A stretch of DNA of 64,000 nt from Ascarosepion bandense (Eukaryota; Mollusca; Cephalopoda; Sepiida; Sepiidae): contig JBBBDQ010001293.1 in the NCBI GenBank assembly GCA_037127315.1, positions 3,222,501 through 3,286,500 on the forward strand, read 5' to 3'. Every line of letters starts with the position of its first letter. The first letter of the stretch is position 1. Of this stretch, positions 54,835 through 64,000 are shown in pieces. Below the pieces are notes generated by a model that made no database searches, was not told the origin of the DNA, and worked only from the letters and a program-made list of their open reading frames with translations. A program made the position numbers and the translations under genes.

Positions 54835-55075
54835 CAAATGACCCAGTGGATGTAGATGTTGGTTAGTTCCAATGATTGACCCAAAGAGTTGTGAGTTTAT
54901 ACCATGCTACAGCAGAACAAATAACTGTAACGAGTTAAGCAAAAGGGAAATAGTTCTATGACTACCAGACGTGCATTGCATATGGTGTGAGAATGATATA
55001 CCTCCGTGATCGTAATAAAGGGTTCGGTTTGATATTCCTAGCACCTGAAGAAGGCTTTACTGCCTTCTGTTGCTC
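54835..55075 (+). mobile_element. SINE-B, truncated in the core
   Basis: Head ATGACCCAGTGGATGTAGAT, B-box-like TGTGAGTTTATACCATG, body GAGAATGATATACCTCCGTG and the beginning of the core CACCTGAAGAAGGCTTTACT. The rest of the core and tail are replaced by the end of a LINE-J. Confidence 0.75.
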
Positions 55076-55160
55076 CCATAACGTTATCTGCTCTCTAATT
55101 ATTTTGGACTATTTTAGTAGCATTACTGCCTTACTTCAGGTGAAATTAAAAAAGAAAGTC
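55076..55160 (+). mobile_element. LINE-J 3' terminus
   Basis: CATTACTGCCTTACTTCAGG then TGAAATTAAAAAAGAAAG matches the family end. It follows the broken SINE-B core directly. Confidence 0.5.
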
Positions 55161-55376
55161 ATTACTTAAATTAAGATGTTTACAAAGAGAAATATTTGAA
55201 ATTACCAAGTTTTCCCAGTTCACTGAAACAGTGGTGAAACACTTGGGCAATCTTTATTTACATATTTCATTCACTAAATTCACTGGATTTGCTCAGTATT
55301 TCTTATATATTTGAAGATTATAACCTAAGTCTGAATCAAGCAAGAGTTATAATTTGATTCTATAATGGATTTACAT

Positions 55377-55860
55377 TGTGGTGATACCGAGCAAAAGCAA
55401 GGGACCGGATGTTTGTTCTCTCACGACAAAAAGGAAAATGACCAAAAGTCGTCCGTGCGCCGCCGGCCCCTCGAAGATGTTCCAGTTGGAAAATAAAAAT
55501 TAATCAAATATTAAATTTTCATTTCGCGAGCCTACGCGAATTTAATTTATCAGCCAATGGGAAGCCCAGATGTGTGAAATCCCAAACGAGCTGTGATTCA
55601 AAAAGAAGATATAAAAATCCGAGACAGAAAGCACCCAACAGACAAACCGACGGTGACACGCGGGAGTAATTAATATCTCCCTTGATCAAGTCAAGTGGCT
55701 ACTATGCTCGTCCCTTCACCTCTCCTTCCTTCTTCCCTGTCTCAAAACTACTTACTGACCTAACGAACGACTACATCAAAGACATTCCTCACTTACACGC
55801 TCCCCACATTCCTAAGCTTTAAAACTCTTTCAGTATATTATTTGCCATGAACATTTTAAA
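55377..55860 (+). promoter_or_regulatory. promoter-like, CpG-containing segment (possible LTR)
   Basis: A TATAAAAA at 55610-55617 sits downstream of a CpG-rich stretch (CGTCCGTGCGCCGCCGGCCC near 55449) and a small inverted repeat TTCGCG ... CGCGAA at 55523-55540. About 25-50 bp after the TATA is CACCCAACAGACAAACCGAC, a plausible start region. TGTGGTGATACC at 55377 could be an LTR start. No second copy, PBS or gene follows, so the identity is open. Confidence 0.35.
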
Positions 55861-56851
55861 CTCCGTTGGACTTATATTCAAGTATTACTTTAATTGTAAA
55901 AAAACATTAATTGATATGTGTATATATAAAAATGTTATTTTTAACTCAAATTGATTTTCTTGATTTTATAATAATTTTGTGACTTATAGTGGGCTATCTA
56001 CCACAAGGCCAAATTCCGTTAACCTGCTATAGTATACAACTACCCTTCACTAGAACGGACTCCCACTAACAACTAGAAAAAGGAAATAGATAAGCAACCT
56101 ACTATAACATTAATTGACGAGATAAAAAAGTTTTGATTGTTGTCAAGTAAAACTATTACTAGGAACTTTATATAACAGAAGAGTTTGCAGTAAATTTGCT
56201 ATATTACTTGACATAATAGAAATGGCTTTTAAATGGGATGTACAGTTGTTTGTACTTTCTGAATTAAAAACTTAATTTGGTTTTACAGTCTTGTTACTGT
56301 GTTCATTACAATATCTTTGTTTCAAGCCAAAACAAAACAAAAAAAAAAGCAAAACAAGAACAAAAACAAAACAAAACAAAAGAAAATTTAAAACAAAAGT
56401 CAAAACAAAATTAAAAAAAACAAGTGTTTAAAAGCTAAGCGTTGCTTCATAACAAATTCACTTCTCTTGCTTTTGACTGATTTTTCAGTGTTGTAAGCGA
56501 TATACTGCAATTGACTATTTGCAAAAGCAATAAACACATGATTAACGTCAAAGACATTTCTAAGGCATTTCTCTAAGATCGCACAAAAAGATAATAATGG
56601 GAAGATGAACGTAATATATTGTTTAGTTTCACTTGACTGAATGGCAAATTTTATGCCAAGAAAGTAATACTATACACACGACACACCGAAAAATTGAAAA
56701 GAAGAGATGTAGAACTAATACTGAACAACGTATGCCTAAAAACGTAGACGGTGAATTAGAATAGTGCTGCACCCATTAAGGATCAAACTATCTGTCTTTT
56801 TAGATTTCAAAGATATGAATATCTAACTAAATATCACTCATTAATGCATTG
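55861..56851. other. unannotated; A/C-rich stretch 56325-56425
   Basis: CAAAA-rich low complexity at 56325-56425. Otherwise AT-rich and unrecognised. Confidence 0.5.
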
Positions 56852-56905
<54 letters not shown>

Positions 56906-56929
56906 GCTGTATTTCCTATATTGCTTTTC

Positions 56930-56977
<48 letters not shown>

Positions 56978-57219
56978 TGTAATATATTGTTTAGTTTTTA
57001 TAGGTTGAATGGATAATTGCATGCAAACAAATGAATATTGAAGACATTAAACTGCGAAAAGTTTATAAGAGATGAGCGTATGACCCCTAAAAATGTACTC
57101 CTTGAGATTATCACAGAGTTGAAAAATTATTACACATATTAAAGATAAAAACTTATACCTATCACTGTATAATAGGCACTGACACCTATGTAGGTGTCAT
57201 AATTTCTTTTGATCTCTCG

Positions 57220-57268
<49 letters not shown>

Positions 57269-57278
57269 AAAGTTATCC

Positions 57279-57348
<70 letters not shown>
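56852..57348. repeat. (TATC)n microsatellites, four tracts
   Basis: TATC/GATA tracts at 56852-56905, 56930-56978, 57220-57268 and 57280-57348. A perfect 9-bp palindrome TGACACCTATGTAGGTGTCA is at 57180-57199, just before the third tract. The flanking sequence between the second and third shares 'taatatattgtttagttt' with 56612-56630, hinting at a local duplication. Confidence 0.9.
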
Positions 57349-57790
57349 GGGCTGCTTGAGACATTTGTCCTGTAACCGGATATGTCTTTATTACCGGTAA
57401 AATGTACAAAAATTGTTTCATTGAAGCAGAGTTCGAACTCGCACCCTCTGCATTCTAGCTGACCTGTTCAGTTTGATGAGAACCAATTTGTGTGAGTAAA
57501 CTGGTGGTAATGGAGGATTTCTGGAGTTTGTTTTTCTTGGTCAGTGACTTTGGCGCATATGCGCCATGTTTCAGGATCCTATCCATTGAGTGAAAATAAC
57601 GAGCGACAGTAAAATAAGAGCTTTCCATCTTCTGGGACAATTCTGGATTGTTCTGACAAGGTTCTTCTTTAGTCAGAACGCAGAGCGTTTGCGAGTTAGA
57701 AATTCACCTTCATGATTCAATGATTTTATATATTTTTCGGAATGCTTTGAAATGCGCTTATTCGATTCTCCTCTTTCCGTTTTAAAACAT
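57349..57790. other. unannotated region
   Basis: Nothing recognised with confidence. Confidence 0.4.
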
Positions 57791-58102
57791 AATTATCTTA
57801 ATCATTTCACCCCAAGGAAGGCAACAAACCACAAATACGCAAGGAGCTACTGTGCGTAAGATAATACGAAAAAAATACATTATTAATGAGGGATGACAAT
57901 AAATGAGTAGGGATTTAGAAAACAGAATATAACGATTGGCATTGTATTTACATTTTAGAAGATAAAGTTCGACTGGAAAGCAAAACTACAGAAGAGATTT
58001 CTATAACCAAGACATGCGATAAAAGAAAATATTAGCATAGATCTTACGGTTACATCTAGCCATTTCAGATGTAAAATGATGGATTTTTGCTGCCAATCTA
58101 AT
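57791..58102 (-). mobile_element. LINE-J 3' fragment
   Basis: Plus strand starts ATCATTTCACCCCAAGGAAG. Minus coding remnants match FHVK...KCNRKIYANIFFYRMS.LQKSLL and SFPVELYLLKCKYNAN. It ends where SINE-A begins at 58103. Confidence 0.75.
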
Positions 58103-58390
58103 CAGTCATATTTGACGCACTTTGGATACTATCTCTCGACGTGTCTGATTGGACAGAATATTTTCCCGCTCTAATTTGCAAATATTTTCTGAAGCAGACT
58201 AGTTTCTAACCAAGGGTATAGAACTCAGTCTATCCTCCTACTTAGCCCATAGTTGGAAAGAAAAGAGATAGATTAATATCTAACCCAAGGGCATTTGGGC
58301 GTAAGTGAATGCAACGAATTCAACCGGAATTTGAAATCGGCTCTCTGAGTTCTCGTTCTGGGCTTATATCCACTACTCTCCAACGCATGC
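58103..58390 (-). mobile_element. SINE-A, diverged
   Basis: Minus-strand head GTTGGAGAGTAGTGGATATA and GATTTCAAATTCCGG (decayed B box). The body retains TAGAACTCAGTCTATCCTCC and GCCCATAGTTGGAAAG on the plus strand. The conserved end CAGTCATATTTGACG touches the LINE-J fragment without spacer. Confidence 0.75.
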
Positions 58391-58870
58391 TTAAATTCAT
58401 AAAATTTAAGTACCGAAGATGAAAAAACGTCAAAGCAATTACAATAAAAATATTAATAGAAAAACATTAGCCTTCTCGTGATAAGAAAACATTCGCCAAT
58501 CATTGAGCGAGCATTTACTGCTGTCCTTGGTTTGAAATGCATAAAATTGCTCTTTTGAAGCAATTTTTTCAGGAAAATTGGTATATACAGCCCAGGAGTT
58601 GTTATAATGTTTTTCAGTATACTTCCTTGCTTGACTGTTGTTTCAGGCAGTGTTGAAAGTCAACATCTTTATTATGTCATTATTTTCTCTCTGATTTACA
58701 AGCGCCTTACATATTAGTTGTTATTACTCTGGCAAAACAGTAATTGATGTGGTTTCTGTTCTCTGATATAGTTTTATGCTTTTGATTGAGTAGCGCTAAA
58801 ACAAGAGGTTCGAAGAAGGGTAAACACCTACCGGATTTAATTTTCTTTTTCTAATTAATAAAATTCACGC
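58391..58870. other. unannotated region
   Basis: AT-rich, nothing recognised. Confidence 0.4.
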
Positions 58871-59645
58871 TATTCTTGGTATGATATAAGAAAAAAGATT
58901 ATGAAGAAGAAAAATGAAGATAAAGAACAAAACGATGGTGAAGAATAAGAAGAAATAAAAGGACAACAACGAAAAAAGAAGAGAAACAACATCGACGAAA
59001 AGAAGGAAGAAAACGACAACAAAAGAAAGGAAAAGGATAAATGAAATGGAAGACAACGAAAAAGAAGGACAACAACAAAATATAGAGGAAAACGAAGAAA
59101 AAGAAAAAGAAAAAGAACAACGCTAAAAAGAGAAGAGAAACAACACTGAAAATTACGAAGAAATGCAAGGTAGACGAGTTCGAAAAAGAATGATGAAAAA
59201 ATAAAGGTGAGGACGAAAAAGAAGAAGAAAGAGGTAAGGACAGCGGCTAAATCGAAGAAAAACAACAACAAAAATGAAGAAGGAGAAAAAGAAGAAAATG
59301 AAAAACAACGACGAAATAGAAGAAGGACAAAGAAAAAGAAGGAGAATATGAAAGACAGATTCGAATATGATGAATGAGTACGGCGTAAATGAAGAAGAAC
59401 AAGAAGAAAAAGAAGAAGACGAAGAAGAAGAAAAGAAGAAGACGAAAGACAACTCCGGAAAAAAAACGAAAGACGACGACGAAAAAGTAAAAGATGGAGA
59501 TAAAAAAAAATGATGGACGACGACGAAAAAGAAAAAGAGAAAGAATAAGAAGAAAAAAACAACAAAAAAGAAGGTGAACGGCAAATATAATGAACAAGAA
59601 AGAGAAGAAAGATGAGGACACAAAAGAAAGAAAGAATAAATTATT
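58871..59645. repeat. purine-rich GAA/GAC/AAC low-complexity array
   Basis: About 775 bp in which the plus strand is almost entirely A and G with scattered C, organised loosely in GAAGAA, GACGAC, AACAAC and AAAGAA. Long minus frames (up to 231 codons) encode only F, S, L, V and R. They are artefacts of strand composition. Confidence 0.9.
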
Positions 59646-59709
59646 GCTGTAATAGCTTTTATAATTATTTATGAAATAAAATTTTGGAGTAAAACCTTAA
59701 AATAAATAT

Positions 59710-59732
59710 CATATATATATATATATATATAT
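59710..59732. repeat. (TA)n microsatellite
   Basis: About eleven TA units. Confidence 0.95.
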
Positions 59733-60979
59733 GAAACACCATACGCGTTGAATATTATTCTGTTACCTAATTATACGTTCACTTACTCACAGGAATGTCG
59801 TAATTAACGCTCTAGTTCCACTGACATAGACTTTCGTGCTATCATTGTTGGCGAAACAGGATTCCTCCAGAAAATAAGAGAAAATAGCTACCATTAACAG
59901 AATTGACGTGGTCAGTGGATGAATTACCAGTTCGTACCACGAAACTCTTTTGATATTTTGTATAGAATGATTGACGCGTTTATGAGTAGAACAACAGAGT
60001 GGAAAGTGAAAAAAAACTTGTTAAACTGCGTTGCTTCATAGCACATCCAACGATTTTTATCATCATATTTCAAGGAAGAAGAGACGTCTTTAACTAGGGT
60101 CAACCAAAGTAATAGTCAATAAGATGATAATGGCCATTTTCCAATAGTTTTTGCAATTTATGTAAGATGCTTATTCATCCGAATAATTGCCGAAAAGAGT
60201 GGTGTATTTCGTAAGAAAGGGGTTCTCAGAATTTATCTTAACAGCCTGTATCTGGCCACGAACACGAACTGTTCATTATCTCACAGGAGAAATTATATGT
60301 ATCCAAAATATAGCCACATTAACATTACACACTTCTGCTATAGAACTAAGTTTCATGTCTCTACTGTTCAGTTATTGACATTTTTTAATGCCCTCAAGGT
60401 TTTTCTATAAATCAATGCTTCTCAGCGGTGCAGATTGGACAAAACTAAATATATTTGAAAATCAATGCTCTTCTTTACATTCAATGTTATAAAACAAATT
60501 GTAAAAGAAGGCCATTCTTGCTATATCCAATGAGACTTCGTATCAGTATTACATTACGGAATATGGGTTTACATACGTTAATCTCAAAATCCGCAGCCTG
60601 GTTATTTTTTTAAAGTCATGGTACTACTTAAATAGACTGGAATATTTTTGGCGAGAAATATGCCTTGGAGATAAGGATTCTTTAGACAATCCTGAGGCGC
60701 AAACAATTGTCATAATCAAATTTTGACACTCTACCGATATTATAAACAGGTGTCCACTTCTAAATCGATAGCAAATAATTATTTTTCAATTGCGACTAAT
60801 ATCTCGGTTTAAGGAAGGAATAAAAATGCTCCAACTTTTCATTATTTTTTAATGAGTAGGCTATTATATTTAAATATAATCCCAATAATTATTTAATGTC
60901 GCATTCTTATTCAGGAATGATATTAGAATAAACCAAATTTTATATTAATTAAATTAATATACTAAATAAACAGTATTGT
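59733..60979. other. unannotated region
   Basis: No gene, repeat family or motif recognised. It is the longest stretch in the right half of the window without a repeat match and may be older unique sequence. Confidence 0.4.
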
Positions 60980-61080
60980 TCATTATTCGCCCTATTGTCC
61001 TCATCTTTGTTGCCATTTGTATGACGTTTAGGCCGTTGTACGCTCCGGCCTTCTTCATGTGCTTGAAATTTTAAACAGAA
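60980..61080 (-). mobile_element. SINE-B tail, minus
   Basis: CTATTGTCCTCATCTTTGTT, GACGTTTAGGCCGTTGTACG and CTCCGGCCTTCTTCATGTGC are the reverse of core and tail. The copy stops a few bases before the plus copy. Confidence 0.8.
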
Positions 61081-61084
61081 GCTT

Positions 61085-61420
61085 TTACTGGGTATATAAA
61101 CTCAATTACATGTCTAGTGCCTCTTAATCATTGGTTAGTTCCTGTGAATTTACCCAAAGAGTTGTGAGTTCAATACCAGGCTACAGCAGTGGTGAACAAG
61201 TAACTTGCAGGGTTAGAAAGAGATAACTCATGACTATTAAAAGAGGCACTACTACGCAAGTAATGAAGACTATATACACCACTGATTGTAATAAAAGGTT
61301 TTGTTCGACATTCCTAGCACCTGAAGAAGACCGGAGCATACAACGGCTGAAACGTCGTACAAAAGACAACAAAGATGAGGACAATAGTCCGAATAATGTA
61401 AATACTGTAAATACCACCTC
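61085..61420 (+). mobile_element. SINE-B, plus
   Basis: The A-box part is damaged but TGTGAGTTCAATACCAGG is intact. Body, core CACCTGAAGAAGACCGGAGC, GGCTGAAACGTCGTACAA and tail GATGAGGACAATAGTCCG with ATGTAAATACTGTAAATACC are well preserved. Opposed pair with 60980-61080. Confidence 0.85.
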
Positions 61421-61529
61421 ATCTCAAAAATATAGACAAATACTGAATAAACAAAATAGAAATAGATGTGGAACAACAATTGTTCTCTTACCAGATTATT
61501 CAACCTTTACAAGAAGACGACCTTGAGAG

Positions 61530-61810
61530 AATTAGAAATTCTATTTGGATACATTAATGATGGTCACCATCTTAATAACATAAAATATGAGGATGACACT
61601 GTGTTGATAGCAAACATAGAATAGAAACTACAAACGCCTGCAGAAGATAGTAAAGCAAAACTTAAGGAAAGGTTAAACAGCAAACGTAAAAAGACAATGT
61701 AAGTTTGTCAGCAAAAAGGATGGCCCAAGAAGCGAACTACGAATTGGCGACACTAAAAATCAAGCAAGCACAAGAAATGTTAATATCTGGCAATAGTTTT
61801 AACAGAGCTC
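61530..61810 (+). mobile_element. LINE-X palm-region fragment
   Basis: Frames give RNSIWIH-like, then DGHHLNNIKYEDDTVLIANI with the palm box YEDD at 61586-61597 (YADD expected), then KAKLKERLNSKRKKTM and VCQQKGWPKKRTTN. It lies upstream of the LINE-X piece at 62511, with a LINE-J piece between. Confidence 0.7.
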
Positions 61811-62510
61811 ACCATATATTCTTTAATAAACAATATGTCTTCCGCTTCATTAGACCTACCGCTGATGTGATTAAGGTTTATCACAGAATATATATACAAA
61901 GCTCTTCATAAAAACGTCGAAAACTGAGGTGTTGCTCTGGATATCTCGAAACCATTTGACAGGATTTGGCATGATGGTCTTCTGCGAAAGCTACAGAGCT
62001 ACGACATATCGATTTAATCCGATAGTTCCTACCAAATCGTGAAATGAAGGTCAATTTTAACGAGCTAGTTTCCAAATACTTTTATACAAACACTATTTCT
62101 GATATTCATCAATAATCTTCCTGATGTAATCAGATCCCAGGTAGGCATCAATGCAGATGACAATGCCATGTAGTCCTGTTCCAATGATAAATTTTGCCAA
62201 AGATGACAAAGTAAGCCTTGCTGTTACTTTTGAAAAGAACCTCTAGTCTGAGATGGAATGGGGTAGGAAATACCTCGTAAATTTTAATGCTTCCAAAACG
62301 AAGATGCTCTTCTTAAACCATCAGAAGGAATTTTTTTCCCTTAGTATGGATGGCATTAGTGTCCTAGAAAGCAACAAACTGCGCCTCTTTGGCCTCACTA
62401 ACTCACCCAACCTTAAGTAGAAAGACCACATGAATCTAAAGCTGCATCTTCTGCTAGGAAGTTTTTGTCACTCTGTCAGGCCAGAAATCTCTTTTCAGAA
62501 GGTGGTAAAG
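61811..62510 (+). mobile_element. LINE-J-like fragment spanning palm and thumb
   Basis: In order, in several frames: YVFRFIRPTADVIKVYHRIY, GVALDISKPFDRIWHDGLLR with KLQSYDIS, LFLIFINNLPDVIRSQVGIN and ADDNAM, RKFNASKTKMLFLNHQKEF, then SLPLGLTN..NLK and AASSARKFLSLCQARNLFSE. The palm box reads NADD (62150-62161) where YADD is expected. This is the only copy that shows the upstream DISKAFD motif. Many frame breaks. Confidence 0.75.
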
Positions 62511-62733
62511 CAAAGCAAGAAACATGAACAGAAAGAAGACAGAATGCATGGTTGTTAGCAAAAGGGGCAGCCCAAAATGCAAATTACAAGTCGGAGATAC
62601 CAAAATCGAACAGGTACAAAAATGTGAATATATGGCAAGTGTTTTAAGAAAAGACTGCAAGTGAGTCGCTGGAATTCGAAGACGCATTAGGATGGCGAAA
62701 GAAGCATTCAAAAAATGACAAACAGACTATTAA
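62511..62733 (+). mobile_element. LINE-X fragment before the minisatellite
   Basis: NRKKTECMVVSKRGSPKCKL, QVGDTKIEQVQKCEYMASVL and RRRIRMAKEAFKK match the LINE-X segment between palm and the MAWRKKAFQKL start of the 41560 copy. Confidence 0.8.
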
Positions 62734-62940
62734 AATCTACATTGAAACAGAGTATTAAAATCTACATTGAAACAGAGTATTAAAATCTACATTGAAACAG
62801 AGTATTAAAATCTACATTGAAACAGAGTATTAAGATACAGAAAATCTACATTGAAACAGAGTATTAAAATCTACATTGAAACAGAGTATTAAAATCTACA
62901 TTGAAACAGAGTATTAAGATACAGAAAATCTACATTGAAA
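62734..62940. repeat. 25-bp minisatellite, eight units
   Basis: Unit AAAATCTACATTGAAACAGA then GTATT, eight copies in total, with an inserted AAGATACAG after units four and seven. In frame, AAAATCTACATTGAAAC gives KIYIET, the LINE-X segment KISLEI/KISLET. The array lies exactly between AFKK and the KIYIENKEMNT continuation of the same LINE-X copy. Confidence 0.9.
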
Positions 62941-63325
62941 ACAAAGAAATGAACACTTAACTGTTGCATGGCAATGAATGTTGGAATATTTCCTCAAAAA
63001 TGTGGAAGAGACTTGAGGCAACGGAAATTTGGTTCTGTAGGATGATCATCAGGATATCATGGATGAAACATGTGAAGAACGGCGAGACTTTAGAGAAACT
63101 AAAAACAAAAAGAAACTTATTTAAAATCAGGAAGAGACAGTTAAAATACCTTGGGCACGTAATGAGAAATATATGCATGGATACAGGATAGGTTGTTAGC
63201 AAGAGGTACAAAGTAAAGTAGTGCTTCTTTTAGGATAAATGACGAAAAGAAGGAAATAATTTAAGAGCTACAATAGACTGTGGAGAGCTATGGTCGCCGA
63301 CGTTGTGTGGGGACACGGCGCATAA
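62941..63325 (+). mobile_element. LINE-X fragment after the minisatellite
   Basis: GNECWNISSKMWKRLEATEI, WFCRMIIRISWMKHVKNGET, LEKLKTKRNLFKIRKRQLKY and LGHVMRN (frame from 62964) are in the LINE-X order. The end near 63290 (GAGCTATGGTCGCCGACGTT) is the last coding block. Confidence 0.85.
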
Positions 63326-63347
63326 ATCTTAACTTATGGAACTTTGT

Positions 63348-63349
<2 letters not shown>

Positions 63350-63385
<36 letters not shown>
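63350..63385. repeat. (TG)n microsatellite
   Basis: About seventeen TG units forming the end of the R3 copy, as (AC)n does at 24543-24566. Confidence 0.95.
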
Positions 63386-63387
<2 letters not shown>

Positions 63388-63646
63388 GTTACCTATAGAC
63401 TTCAAAACGGCTGAACCGATTTTCTTGAAAATTTACACAGTTGTACTATAAGCATCTGCGAGTGTTCTTCGCTAAATCTTGTGTCCAGGTACCCCCGATA
63501 AATATCGAAAATCGATTATCGAAACAATCGGGTTATAGAAGGAGTGGATCGATATTAATCAAATTTGATACACTGATAGACAGAGACATAAGAAACGATA
63601 TTCAGAAGTTTCAAGGTTGCAGTTCTTAGAATAGTGCAGAAAATCG

Positions 63647-63694
<48 letters not shown>

Positions 63695-63775
63695 GCAAGA
63701 TGTTTGTGTGTGTGTCCGTTTATCTGCCTGTATATCTGTATTTTTTTTCAGGCCTTGCTACAGAATGTAGTTTAC
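63386..63775 (-). mobile_element. R3 repeat, right half
   Basis: Reverse of 24220-24545: TGTCCGTTACCTATAGACTT, AACGGCTGAACCGATTTTCT, CGATAAATATCGAAAATCGA and AAACGATATTCAGAAGTTTC. A (TA)n at 63649-63690 lies where the first copy has ATATACATATAATTATTATC, so the tract expanded after insertion. The CCCGGCGTTGC end is not reached before 63790. Confidence 0.75.
63649..63690. repeat. (TA)n inside R3
   Basis: About 21 TA units. Confidence 0.95.
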
Positions 63776-63799
63776 CGTAATGCCCAGGACCACTCTCAT

Positions 63800-64000
63800 C
63801 AATGATGAAGGAAAGACTTGATGCAATTGAAATATGGCTCTACAGAAAGATACTGAGGATACCATGGTGCAAACATGTGAGCAATAATGAGGTTTTGGAG
63901 AGGAGGGAAATCAAAAGGGAACTTCTACTTAGAGATAGCTGAGGTTTCTGGGACATGTAATGAGTAAGGAGGGCTTGGAGTATCTGATACTCACAGGACA
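63800..64000 (+). mobile_element. LINE-X fragment cut by the window edge
   Basis: MKERLDAIEIWLYRKILRIP then WCKHVSNNEVLERREIKREL, and in another frame LRFLGHVMSKEGLEYLILTG. It continues beyond the window. Confidence 0.8.

Noticed and set aside
57209..57400. Frame with (SIYL)n repeats
   Set aside because: Translation of (TATC)n microsatellites.
58870..59623. Minus-strand frames of up to 231 codons
   Set aside because: They encode almost only F, S, L, V and R because the opposite strand is a purine-rich low-complexity array. Several frames are open at once, which is not gene-like.
60187..60378. 63-codon plus frame
   Set aside because: Balanced composition but no motif, no splice context and no repeat match; too short to support.

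Overview
This window looks like non-genic chromosomal DNA from a repeat-rich animal genome. The best guess is a mollusc, probably a cephalopod such as an octopus. The reasons are very AT-rich sequence, dozens of (TA)n, (GATA)n, (GA)n and (AC)n microsatellites, tRNA-derived SINEs with recognisable A and B boxes, many 5'-truncated non-LTR retrotransposon tails, mariner and Ty3/gypsy relics, and no operon-like or dense gene structure. The species call is inference from repeat style; a database search would settle it. I found no intact host protein gene, tRNA gene, CRISPR array or prokaryotic feature. Almost every open frame over 60 codons is either a translated repeat or a chance frame.

Family names used here are local. 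LINE-J is a jockey/CR1-like non-LTR element, seen mostly as its reverse transcriptase C-terminus plus a 3' end reading like 'tgcctTGCatggGGTGAAA' followed by A. LINE-X is a second non-LTR family, with a C-terminus of the type 'EMWFYRRMLRISW...LKFLGHVMRK' and a 3' end 'GGCACATAGAAGAAAAA'. SINE-A, SINE-B and SINE-C are tRNA-headed SINEs. R1 to R4 are unclassified repeat families.

Layout: 0-6 kb holds a 5S rRNA pseudogene, a LINE-J copy, SINE-A, an opposed pair of SINE-B and a probable solo LTR. 6-10 kb is mostly unrecognised. 10.4-11.6 kb is a collapsed Ty3/gypsy element (protease, reverse transcriptase start, possible 3' LTR). 12.8-14.3 kb has a foldback MITE and stacked LINE-X tails. 15-21.5 kb is satellite-like: R2 repeats, TA tracts, a long pyrimidine-rich stretch, a ~130 bp tandem repeat, and a 0.23 kb direct-repeat pair around a small unrecognised frame. 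22-29.5 kb has an LTR-like fragment with a gag-like frame, R3, two LINE-J copies, two mariner copies (one with both terminal inverted repeats) and an R1 inverted repeat. 30-43 kb is dominated by LINE-J and LINE-X tails, often tail to tail. 44-50.7 kb includes a 1.3 kb minisatellite grown inside a LINE-J copy. 51-60 kb is mixed SINE, LINE, GATA and purine-rich DNA. 60.9-64 kb is a nest of SINE-B, LINE-X and LINE-J with a second LINE-born minisatellite.

The parts do not work together as a pathway. They record successive insertions and decay. The most notable patterns are two minisatellites that nucleated inside retrotransposon coding sequence, three loci with oppositely oriented SINE-B tails and bodies, a short core motif (CCTGAAGAAG...GAAACG) shared by several otherwise different repeats, and a near-complete but dead mariner bounded by TA tracts.
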